Shown: positions 11,837-22,083 of the stretch, piece after piece
How the letters are laid out: the number at the start of each line of letters is the position of its first letter
How positions within the stretch are numbered: the stretch's first letter is position 1
Assembly (NCBI RefSeq): GCF_019320115.1
Contig: NC_089597.1
Location: 119,232,000 to 119,295,999, forward strand
From: Miscanthus floridulus
Taxonomy: Eukaryota; Streptophyta; Magnoliopsida; Poales; Poaceae
Direction of reading: 5' to 3'
Length of the DNA: 64,000 bases
The notes under the pieces: model-generated
Told to the model about the DNA's origin: nothing
Databases searched by the model: none
The model's input: only the letters and a program-made list of their open reading frames with translations
Position numbers and translations under genes: made by a program

Positions 11837-12406
11837 TGCACCTCCCACTTATATGACATGCCTCTCCTTCGAGCAATTCAAGGTAAAAGTTGATTGGCAT
11901 GGCATACATCCTTGCTAAGGACTTGTTTAGTGCATCTAGACATCTTTCATATTTAATAGGCTCATTCATGAAAATCAAATGAATTTAATAATTGTATGGT
12001 ACCACTATTGCTTCTATGCTTAATTTGGTCTAGTGGTAGCATATGACATGTTTGTGGGCTTGTAAACCTAGTGTTTGATCTAGAAAATGAGCTCTAAGTG
12101 TTTAACTCAACATGGTATATTGGTGCACTCCAATTGGTATCACGCTTCAAAGGTCCATCTTTTATACCTTAGCATCATTTGATAGACATTGTCTCCTATA
12201 TTTCCTATCTAAGCATATGTGCAAGCTACAATCCAAACTCTTAGCACATATGTGGGGGGAGCAATTGCTACCACTTGGGGTTCATGAAACTTGTCCATAT
12301 CCATTTACACATGGTAAATATGCTTGGACAAGCAACATTGATTCAATTGAATTTCAATTCATATCTTTGTGAAAATGTTGTCATCAATTACCAAAAAGGG
12401 GGAGAT
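11837..12406 (+). other. Sirevirus B 3' UTR with polypurine tract
   Basis: A non-coding stretch between the pol end and the 3' LTR. It closes with a polypurine tract, five A, five G and then AGAT, at 12393-12406, directly before TGAAAG. The phrase TCATCAATTACCAAAAAG before it is nearly the same in elements C and D and is typical of Sirevirus PPT regions. No further ORF is supported. Confidence 0.75.
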
Positions 12407-13468
12407 TGAAAGCTCTAGTTTGATTTTGGTGAATTGATGAAACTCTATGTGCTAACCTAGTTTATCAAGGGATCATGAGATAGGTAGAATATTCCAAGTG
12501 GTGAAGCAAATGAAGATCATGACATGATGATGGTGATGCCATGGTAATGATCAAGTGCTTGGACTTGAAAAGAAGAAAGAGAAAAACATAAGGCTCAAGG
12601 CAAAGGTATAAATGGTAGGAGCCATTTTGTTTTGGTGATCGAGACACTTAGTTAGCGTGATCACATTTAGGATCGATAGCCATACTATTAAGAGGGGTGA
12701 AACTCATATCGAAATGTGGTTATCAAAGTGCCACTAGATGCTCTAACTCATTGCATATGCATTTAGGATCTAGTGGAGTGCTAACACCCTTGAAAATGTT
12801 TGTGAAAATATGCTAACATATGTGCATAAGGTGATACACTTGGTGGTTGGCACATTTGAGCAAGGGTGAAGAAGATAGAGTTGAAAAGGAGTTAGTCACG
12901 CTAGTCATATAGTGACCAGACGCTGGGGTCCAGCATCCGGTCAGTGGAAGCAGTGTAGATGCTGGCGTCGGTCTTCGACCAGATGCTAGGTCACTTGGTG
13001 ACCGAACGATGAGTGGGTGCGTCTGGTCCTGCTGACGTGGTAGTGCATAGAGGAGACATTGAGTGACCGGACGCTGGGTGAGTCCGGTCGTAATTTTTCG
13101 CCTCTTGAGCCTTACTGGAAATGACCGGACGCTGGTGTTGGTGCATCCGGTCACTTTGAGCGGTGCATTCGGTCGCTTTGAGTAGTGCGTTCGGTCACTA
13201 CTTAAATGTACTAATGACCATTGAGATTGGGTGATCAGTGTTTGAAGCCGATGACATGTGGCAAGCTTCGGGTGATCGGACGCTGGGGTCATGCGTCCGA
13301 TCGATCTGACCAGAGCATTTGGTCACCCTGAGCTATGCCCAGTGAAAGGGTACAATGGCTCTATTTCATGGGGCCTTCTATTTAAGCCCCATGGCTGGCT
13401 CAAGCTCACTCTCTTGGCCATTTGCATTGATATAGCAACCTTGTGAGCTTAGCCAAAGCCCTCCCACT
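12407..13468 (+). repeat. 3' LTR of Sirevirus B, left part
   Basis: Starts TGAAAGCTCTAGTTTG right after the PPT. A cluster of GACCGGACGCTG and GCGTCCGGTC type motifs spans about 12905-13330. A TATTTAAG promoter-like motif follows at about 13380. The LTR is cut at 13468 by element C. The continuation at 26508-27333 restores a sensible junction, so the full LTR was about 1.88 kb. Confidence 0.85.
13464..13468. repeat. Left 5-bp target-site duplication of element C (CCACT)
   Basis: CCACT lies immediately before TGAAAGCATC of the 5' LTR. The same five bases follow the 3' LTR at 26508-26512. A 5-bp duplication is the normal product of copia integrase. Confidence 0.9.
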
Positions 13469-14900
13469 TGAAAGCATCTAGGCCCCTAGTTGGGTTTCGG
13501 TGATTAATGACAATACGTGATTACTATGACTAACATGTGTTTTGCAGAGGCAATTAAGTTAGGTCATGGTAATGGAGATCGATTGGGCAATCATGGTGGT
13601 CATGCCCCTACGATGGAAATCATTTTGGTTTTCAAAGGATGGACGATAAGGTTAAGGATGGACTAGTTCTAAGTGTCGTTTGGAGTTGAAGAGACAATTA
13701 GAGTAGTTTAGGACTTTGTTTTTCCTTTGGCCATACTATTAAGGAGGGTATGGATGGGTAACTTGACCTAGGTGAGTCTAGTGAGTTAGGTGTGGTGCAC
13801 ACTTGCTAAATCTAGCACTAGGTAGCTCCAAAATAGCCCTTAGATCCAATGGAGCAAACTTCATTCATGTATGATCGAGAGTTGAAAGTGAATGGAGGGT
13901 CAAATACTGACCGGACGCTGGCTCAGGGTTCGGTTAGTTCATTTGACCGAGGTGTTTTTGTCTGGTGCGACTGGACGCTGAGAGATCAAGTGACCGAACG
14001 TTGAGGGCTAGCGTCCGGTCGACTCCAGTAAGGTTCCAGAGAGGGAAAATCTCGACCGGACGCGTCCGGTCAGCGTCCGGTCAAACTGTAAACACTAGAG
14101 TTTAGGGTGAACTGACCGACACGTCCGGTCAACATGACCGAAGCATTTGGTCACCCTGGAGAGGCACATAATGGTTTGTTTTTTAGCCCATGTTATAAAT
14201 ACTTCCTCCATTCATGTGTGGGGGTACTTTTGCTCATTTCAACAGCTGAAAAACATCCTTGAGAGTGCTAAGAAGTGCAAGGTCCTAGTGAGGTGATTGA
14301 GATTTGAGAATCCCAAAGAGAGCCCTCATTAGTGAGATCAAGAGTAGCAAAGTGGCTTCCACCCTTCTCATTAGGCTTGTCGTGGTCAAGTGAGAGTTCG
14401 TGCATGTTACTCTTGGTGATCGCCATCACCTAGACGGCTTGGTGGTGATTAGGATATTGGTGATCATCCGGCGGTGCTTGTGGATGACGCAACTCAAGTT
14501 ATGAGTGGTTGTGGGTGATTCACCACGACAGAGTGTCGAAGAATCAACCCATAGAGAGCACTTGATCCTTCCACGAATCAAGGCGGAGCTACACCCTTGC
14601 GTGGGTGCTCCAACGAGGACTAGTAGGGAGTGACGACTCTCTGATACCTTGGCAAAACATCGCTACGTTCCTCCTTCTCTCTTTACTTTGAGCAATTCAA
14701 TTCTTGTCATTTACATTCCTAGAATTGCCATGCTAGAGTCGGATTGGAACTTAGGGTGCTAAACTTTTGTGCGTTAGATCAATAGAAACACCTTCTAGGC
14801 ATAAGAGGTTATTTGGGCTAACCATAGAGTTTAATTATTGCAAAGAAATTTAGAATTAGCCCAATTCACCCCCCCCCTCTTGGGCATCTTGATCCTTTCA
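13469..14900 (+). repeat. 5' LTR of Sirevirus C
   Basis: A 1432-bp LTR from TGAAAGCATCTAGG to GATCCTTTCA. The TATA box TATAAAT is at 14194-14200. About 13905-14150 holds a dense set of GACCGGACGC and GCGTCCGGTC half-palindromes just upstream of the TATA box. Such palindromic LTR motifs have been reported as a conserved Sirevirus feature and are likely regulatory. Confidence 0.95.
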
Positions 14901-14902
14901 AT

Positions 14903-14915
14903 TGGTATCAGAGCC
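14903..14915 (+). promoter_or_regulatory. Primer binding site (initiator Met tRNA), element C
   Basis: TGGTATCAGAGCC sits two bases after the 5' LTR end and is complementary to the 3' end of initiator methionine tRNA. Confidence 0.9.
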
Positions 14916-14953
14916 TCATGCTTACGTATTTAGGCTTAACTACCTAGAGAAAG

Positions 14954-17369
14954 ATGTCTTACGGGGATGGACCTCCTCCTATCTTTGAGGGGGTGATTTT
15001 CCATATTGGAAAATTCGCATGGAGGCATACTTAGAAGCTCTAGATGTTGGAATACTTAGACCGCCTCACAAGGCTTCCCAAAACCTCAGGATGCTACTAA
15101 CCTACAAGGCGATGAGGTGAATTACGAGAAATAGAATGCAAAGGCTCGAAACACCATCTTTAGAGGTCTTTGCAAAGATGTGTTCAACTGGGTGAGGAAC
15201 CACAAAGACGCCCATGCACTATGGTCGGACGTTTGTGCGCTCCATGAGGGAACAAAGAGTGAGCGTGAGGAATTGTATTCCTAAAGAAGCTTCCTAAAGA
15301 ATGTGCTAATGAAATATCATAAAAAAGCTTAACTCTTTTGAGATGCTTCCTAAAGAATGTGCTAATAAAATGTATTCACGTTTGAATGTTCTTATAGAGA
15401 AAGTCAATGGGCTTGGACTCACTCAAATGCAACCATCCGATGTTGTAAGAAAGATCTTGAGTGTCCTCCCCATTGACAAATATGGGCATATTGTGACCGT
15501 GCTTCATCAAGGTAATCTTTCCACCGCTACACCAATACAAATCTTGGGAAACATCAATGCTCATAAGATGTACATGCACATCACACCTCAAGATGGCTCA
15601 TCCTCTAACAAGAAGAAAGAAAAGTACTTAGCATTCAAAGCTAGTCAAGAGAAGGGCAAAGCAAGGCTTGAGTATGAGAGCTCAAGTGATGATGAAGTTG
15701 ATGATGCAAGCCTTGCTCTCATGGTGAGAAAAACCACCAAGATGCTAAAGAAGCTCAACAAGAGTGGCATCAAGTTTGATGGCAAGAAGAAGTTCTTCAC
15801 TAGCTCTAGAAGGAAGCCAATCTTTGAGATGGATTGCTACAATTGTGGAGAACTTAGTCATCTAGCTTACCAATGCACAAAGCCCAAGAAAGACAAGTTC
15901 AAGAACAAGAACAAGGGTAAGAAAGATGACTCAAGTGATGAAGATGAGAAGAAGAAAGACAAGCCATACAAGAAGAGGGATGCCAAGAAGGACTTCCATA
16001 AGAAGAAGAAGAGTGGAAAGGCATACATCATCGGTGATTGGCTCACGGACATTGATTCATCTAGTGGCTCATCCGATGATGATAGTGACAATGAGAAGGT
16101 GGACGCCATTGTTGTTGACTCTTCATCATCTTCACCGCCACCATCGCCATCATCCTCTACACACCTATGCCTTATGGCCAAGGGTGAATGCAAGGTATGA
16201 AATGATGATGAGAGTAGTGGTGATGAACATGCTAGTAATGATGATAGCGATAGTGATGATGATGAATATGAATCACCCTCTTATGATGATCTTATTAAAT
16301 TGCTAAATAAATACTCCAAGATCATTATTAAGACTAGAGCTAAGAATGACAAGCTAGAAGCTAAGAATGATTCTCTTTTAGCTAAATGTGATATAGCCGA
16401 AAATGCTAGTGTTGAGCTTAGAGAAGCAAATGAAGCTATGTCATCCAAACTCAAAGAGCTCAAATCTTCTAAGAAAGTACTTAAAGATAAACATGATAAA
16501 CTTAAGAGGATGATAAAGAGCTCATCACTAGCCATAATATGCTAAAAGATGAATATACTACTCTTAAGATTAATCATGATAATCTAGTTATTGCTCAAGA
16601 ATATTTATTCAATAAGCCACATGATGCTACTAACAATGTTGTTAAGATTGATATAGCTACATCATGTGATGATTTGATCATTGAGAGCATTGAGCAAAGC
16701 TCTAGTAGCAAGGGCAAGCAAGTGGTTGAGACCGATGATTATGATGAGTTTGTCAAGATCAAGAATGACAATGAAAAGCTCAAGAAAGTTCTTGAAGAAC
16801 TCAAAACCACCAAGTCTGTTGTGCTAGAAACTCTTGATCATGATAGTGAGTTGATGCTTGAGAATGAGAAGCTCAAAGAAGAAAACAAGAAGCTCAAGGA
16901 AGAGAAATACAATGATGCTCTTAAGGAAGAAAACATGAAGCTCAAGTTGGAGAAAGAGCATCTCAAGATTGGATTGAGCAAGTTCACTAGAGGCAAGTAT
17001 CTTCAAAGTGAGCTACTAATGAACACCGTTATGAAGATGGATAGAAGTGGCATTGGGTACATGGCAAACAAAGAGAAGAAGGCTCAAGCTCAATAACAAC
17101 AAAAGCCAAAGCCAAAGAAGTGTTTCGAGTGTGGACAAGAAGATCACTTTGCTCATGAGTGCCAAACTCCATCACCACAACCCTTGCCCAAGCATGCTAT
17201 ACCTTTTGCCTTCAATGCTCACTACTTGCTTAGAAAGGATTCTAGTGGAAAGATGAAAGTTATGTTCTTAGGACCTCCCAATAAGAATAGGCCAAAGAAA
17301 ATTTAGGTTGCTAAGTCACTTGTTGAGAAGGTGAAGGGCCCTCAACAAGTTTGGGTTCCTAAAGCTTGA
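14954..17369 (+). pseudogene. gag: Sirevirus C gag, multiply frameshifted
   Basis: Homologous to gag of element A through its whole length. ATG at 14954 (MSYGDGPPPIFEG). Single-base losses occur near 14990 and 15060. A TAG replaces Trp near 15131. A scrambled short duplication at about 15270-15345 repeats the CTTCCTAAAGAATGTGC segment. A TGA lies at 16198-16200, an indel near 16507, a TAA at 17094-17096 (CAA in related copies) and a TAG near 17303 (Trp in A). Both CCHC knuckles are intact here (CYNCGELSHLAYQC from 15835, CFECGQEDHFAHEC from 17121). The Lys-rich, acidic and coiled-coil regions are in the same order as in A. Gag ends at TGA 17367-17369. Confidence 0.85.
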
Positions 17370-17383
17370 TCTCTTGTGTGTAG

Positions 17384-20300
17384 GTGAACTACAAGACCGG
17401 TGGAAGTCATTGGGTTATTGATAGTGGTTGCACACAACATATGACCGGTGATCCTCGTATGTTCACCTCACTAGATGAAGAAGTAGATGGACAAGAAAGA
17501 ATCACATTTAAAGATAACTCAAAGGGCAAGGTTAAAGGATTGGGTAAAGTGGCAATATCAAATGATCATTCTATCTCAAATGTGCTATATGTTGCTTCAT
17601 TGAGCTTCAACTTGCTATCCGTTGGACAATTGTGTGATCTTGACTTCCAATGCTTGTTCACCGAGAAGGAAGTTGTTGTATCTAAGAAGGATGATGATCA
17701 AGTGATATTCAAAGGATTTAGATACAACAACCTATATCTAGTGGACTTTACCTTCGAAGATGCAAATTTGAAGACTTGCCTATTCACCAAAACAACACTT
17801 GGGTGGCTATGGCATAGAAGACTTGCTCATGTTGGGATGAGCTCACTTAAGAAGCTAATGAAGAATGATTTGGTGAGAGGGTTGAAGGATGTGAAGTTTG
17901 AGAAGGACAAGCTTTGTAGTGCATGTCAAGCCGGCAAGCAAGTTGCAAATACGCATCCAACCAAAGCTTTCATGTCAACCACAAGAGTGCTAGAACTCCT
18001 TCACATGGACTTATTTGGGCCAACAACGTACAAGAGTTTGGGAGAAAATCTTTATTGTCTTATGATTGTTGATGACTATTTAAGATATACATGGGTATTC
18101 TTCTTTCATGACAAATCCAAAGTTGCATCTTGCTTCAAGAAGTTTGCCAAGAGAGCACAAAATGAGTTTGAAGTGAAGCTCAAGAAGATAAGAGGTGACA
18201 ATGGGAAGGAATTTAACAATACAAACATAGAAGCATACTATGATGAAGTTGGGATCAAGCATGAGGTCTCCACAACATATACTCCTCAATAAAATAGTGT
18301 AGTTGAGAGAAAGAACCGGACATTAATCACTCTTGCAAGAATAATGCTAGATGAGTACAACATCCCTGAAGCTCTATGGGTGGAAGCTATCAACACCGCA
18401 TGTTATGCATCCAACCACCTATTCCTTCAAAAGTTCCTTGGCAAGACACCTTATGAGTTGCTCAATAGGAAGAAGCCGGACATCTCCTTCTTTAGGGTAT
18501 TTGATTGCAAATGCTACATCTATAAGAAGCAGCAACACTTAGGGAAGTTTCAAAGATGTTGTGATATTGGTTTTCTTGTTGGTTACTCATCAAAGTCTAA
18601 AGCATATAGAGTATTTAATCATGCCATAGGCTTGGTTGAAGAAACATATGATGTGGAATTTGATGAATCTAACGGCTCCCAAGGAGCACATGAGAATCTT
18701 GATGATGTAGGTGATGAACCATTGAGGGAGGCTATGAAGAACATTCTGGTTGGAGACATCAAGCCTAAAGACGATGAAGATGATGTACAGGTGATTGATC
18801 CACCTTCTTCATTAAGTGTGCCACAAGATGATGATAAAGATGGGAGAGTAGAAAATGAAGACGCCCATGTCTCCCATGATCAAATGGTGGTACAAGCACA
18901 AGATGTTGATGCTCCACAACCTCCTCCTCAAGTGGTCAATAGAAGAAATACACCTCTACTACAAGATCATCTACAAGATCTTATCATAGGGAGTCCATCA
19001 AAGGGTGTAATGACTCGCTCACAAAAACTTGCTTCATTTATTGCTCATCACTCTTTTGTCTCTTGCTATGAGCCTACCAAGGTAGAAGAAGCACTTCAAG
19101 ATCCAGATTGGATAAATGTCATGCATGAAGAGTTGAACAACTTCACCCGCAATGAAGTTTGGACTCTTGAAGAGCGACCAAAAGGTGCAAGAGTCATTGG
19201 AACAAAGTGGGTGTTCTGCAACAAGCAAGATGATTAAGGTGTTGTTGTGAGGAATAAGGTAAGACTAGTTGCAAAGGGGTTCTCTCAAGTTGAAGGATTG
19301 GATTTTGGGGAGACCTTTGCACCGGTTGCAAGACTAGAAGCCATTCGTATCCTCCTTGCATATGCATCACATCATGAAATGAAACTATATCAAATGGATG
19401 TGAAAAGTGCTTTTTTTAAATGGCTTTATTAATGAACTAGTCTATATTGATCAACCTCCTGGGTTTGAAGACCCTAGATATCCTAATCATGTTTATAGGT
19501 TGTCCAAGGCACTATATGGGCTTAAGCAAGTCCCAAGAGCTTGGTATGAGCGTCTTCGGGACTTCCTCATTGAGAAGGGCTTCATAATTAGGAAGGTCGA
19601 CACCACACTATTCACCAAGAAGCTTGATGGGCATATCTTCATTTGTCAAGTGTATGTTGATGATATCATCTTTGGATCATCAAATGAAAACTCTTGTAAA
19701 GAATTTGGTGAATTGATGTCGAAGGAGTTCGAGATGTCCATGATTGGTGAGCTTACATTCTTTCTTGGTTTTCAAGTCAAGCAAATGAGAGAAGGGATTT
19801 TCATCTCTCAAGAGAAATACACTAATGATCTTCTCAAGAGATTCAAGATGGATGAATGTAAGCCAATCAAGACACCAATGCCAACCAATGGACATCTCGA
19901 CCTAGATAAGGGAGGTAACCCAGTTGATCAAACTCTCTACCACTCTATGATTGGTAGCTTGTTGTATTTGACTGCATCTAGGCCCGACATCATGTTTAGT
20001 GTGTGTATGTGTGCTAGGTTTTAAGCTAATCCTAAGGAAACTTATTTAATTGCTATAAAAAGAATCCTTAGGTATCTTAAGCACACACCAAGCATTGGCC
20101 TTTGGTATCCCAAAGGAGCTAGATTTGAATTAATTGGCTATTCTAATTCGGATTATGCCGGGTGCAAAGTTGATAGAAAACGCACATCCGAAGGGTGCCA
20201 TTTGCTTGGTAGATCACTTGTGTCTTGGTCCTCCAAGAAACAAAATAGTGTGGCTTTGTCCACCGCCGAAGCGGAATACATTGCCGCGGATGCTTGTTGT

Positions 20301-20612
20301 GCACAAATCCTTTACATGAAACAAACTTTGCTTGACTATGATGTAGTTCTAGATAAAGTACCTCTTTTGTGCGACAATGAAGGTGTGGTAAAACTTGCAA
20401 ATAATCCAGTTCAACACTCTCGCACCAAGCACATAGATATCCGTCATCACTTTCTAAGAGATCATGTGGCTAGAAATGATATATCACTAGAAGGTGCAAG
20501 GACCGAGGATCAATTGGCGGATATCTTTACTAAACCACTAGATGAGGCAACATTTTGTAGATTGCGGAATGAGCTCAATGTGCTTGATTTTAGTAACTTC
20601 ACTAAAAATTGA
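17384..20612 (+). pseudogene. pol: Sirevirus C pol: protease, integrase, RT, RNase H
   Basis: The pol frame starts after TAG 17381-17383 and is not the gag frame. Protease: WVIDSGCTQHMTG. Integrase: WHRRLAHVG, CSACQAGKQ, then HMDLFGP, GDNGKEF and the VERKNRT Glu. Reverse transcriptase: [21 protein letters not shown] at 19653-19664. RNase H: LCDNEGVV, TKHIDIRHH, EDQLADIFTKPLDE. Lesions are TAA at 18290-18292, TAA at 19235-19237, a 1-bp insertion in a run of seven T near 19411-19417, and TAA at 20022-20024. All three stops stand where related copies have CAA (Gln). The C-terminus is intact to TGA 20610-20612. Confidence 0.9.
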
Positions 20613-21364
20613 GCTTGTGTTGTTCCTTGTATTGCATTGTAATATATAACATATTTAATGTTTTATATTGCATATAGGGCTTATCTAACATGGTTAAGAT
20701 AACCGCCGTAAAGCGTGTAAAGAAGCTTAATCTTGCATCAAACTTGACAAGCAACTAGATTTATCTTCCAAGTATTGCATTGCATATGCATGAAAGTTGT
20801 TTTATCGTTCATCTTCAATTGCCCTCTTATTGCCTATTTTCATAAAAAGAATAATAGCCTAAGGCAAAATATTTTTGAAAACATGAGGGTTTGAGAGAGG
20901 TCACTCACATCAGTCCCAATTAGTGTTTATTTGGATCTTATTGGAGTTGGAACTTGATTGGGAATAGGCAGCACGAAGGACTTTGAAGATTCACTGGAAA
21001 AGGAGTGACCGGACACTGCATCGGACTCTGATGTCCAGCGTCCGGTCAGTTCACAGGTGGTGAACTGTTGTTGCGAAGGAGTGACTGGACGCTAAAATAA
21101 CATTCTCCTAGTGTCTGGTCAGATGGTGGCTCTACGTCCGGTCAATCAAAGACGATGAAGATAGCTTGCACCGGACTCTGGCTGCGCCCGATCGATGTCC
21201 ACCGGACGCGTCCGGTCGTGATTCTAGGGGTTTTGGACCTTACTGGAATCCACCGGATGCTGGGTGGCAGCGTCCAGTCGCTACCACTAGAGCATCCGGT
21301 CAGTAGAAAACATGTAGGACCCAGATTCTTTCTCCTTTTCCTTTTCTACTCTGCGGGGGACCCC
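20613..21364 (+). other. Pol to env-like spacer with CCGGAC motif cluster
   Basis: No coding frame is supported. Between about 21005 and 21305 there are eight to ten copies of GACCGGAC, CACCGGACTCTG, GCGTCCGGTC and related half-palindromes. They resemble those in the LTR U3 region and again lie directly upstream of a TATA-like motif (21365-21372). Confidence 0.7.
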
Positions 21365-22083
21365 CATATAAGCCGCGCGTTGCTTGACCTATTCCTGTAC
21401 CATGCGCCGACATCGCTGAGCCGCTGCATCGCCATTGCACCTAGTCGCCGAGCTCGCCTCTGCCACCGCCGTCGCCGCGCTATGCCTCCACACACTGCCG
21501 CTCATGCTCGCCGCGTGTCGTCGCTCCTCCGCTCCTATGTGCCGCCGCTCGCACTTGGTCACACCCTAGCCGCCCTAGCACCGTCGCTCTTGCTCTGCCG
21601 CCCTAGCACTGCCGCTCCCACACAGCCGCCCTTGCGCCGTTGTGCCCTAGCTCCAGCGCCACCATGCCTTAGCCTCACCCTCAACCTCACACTGCATTCA
21701 GTGTTGGCGACCCTAACTCCCATCCAGTGTTGACAACCAGCGTCTCTGGGCAGTCACTGAACCCTAGCTTCATTGCTGACCCGATGGTTCCTCGATCCGT
21801 ACCTCTTCTTGTCATTTCACCGGTTCGTCAGGTAGCAAGCCCTCGATTCAATTTCGTACCTAATTGCTTGCTTTCTTTGGGTTTCATATCTCTAGATGAA
21901 TAATTAAGATTATCAGTATATCCTCTATTCTATCATGCAGTGAGTTGGTGCCGTTGAGGTCATACTTGCAGTTGTCAGTCAACTCGGGGCCAAGCTCGCG
22001 AGTACAAATCGAGGCTAAGCCTTAGAAGTGACAGTTAGCATTTGTTTCTTGTCAGCAGTAATTGCTCTTTTCAGATCCAACCA
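21365..22083 (+). promoter_or_regulatory. Possible internal promoter, leader and intron of env-like ORF
   Basis: CATATAAG at 21365-21372 could be a TATA box. It is followed by a very GC-rich leader (about 21370-21830), unlike the AT-rich gag-pol around it. A plausible donor CAG|GTAGCA at 21831/21832 and an acceptor with pyrimidine tract, TTGCTCTTTTCAG ending at 22073, would remove 242 bp. Splicing would place the leader 10 bases before the env-like ATG at 22084. This layout is that of an ordinary plant gene start. It is inference from motifs only. Confidence 0.4.

Larger units (their letters stand above)
8802..13468 (+). mobile_element. Sirevirus B, 3' half, left segment (nest host)
   Basis: The plus-strand remnant of a second Sirevirus family: pol from the end of the protease region onward, a 570-bp 3' UTR, a PPT, and the left part of its 3' LTR from 12407. 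The LTR is interrupted at 13468 by element C and resumes after 26507, ending at 27333. The 5' LTR, gag and protease are missing; homology starts right at the outer LTR edge of element A (8801/8802). Its pol is clearly diverged from that of C and its LTR is a different sequence, so it is a separate family. There is no env-like ORF. Confidence 0.85.

Noticed and set aside
4714..13468. Elements A and B as a single copia element with an inverted 5' half
   Set aside because: A's LTR and gag match family C, while B's LTR and pol are a different family, and the overlapping protease residues differ between them.
21155..21733. A 192-codon Pro/Arg/His-rich frame in Sirevirus C
   Set aside because: Low complexity, no domain, and better explained as a GC-rich leader next to a TATA motif.
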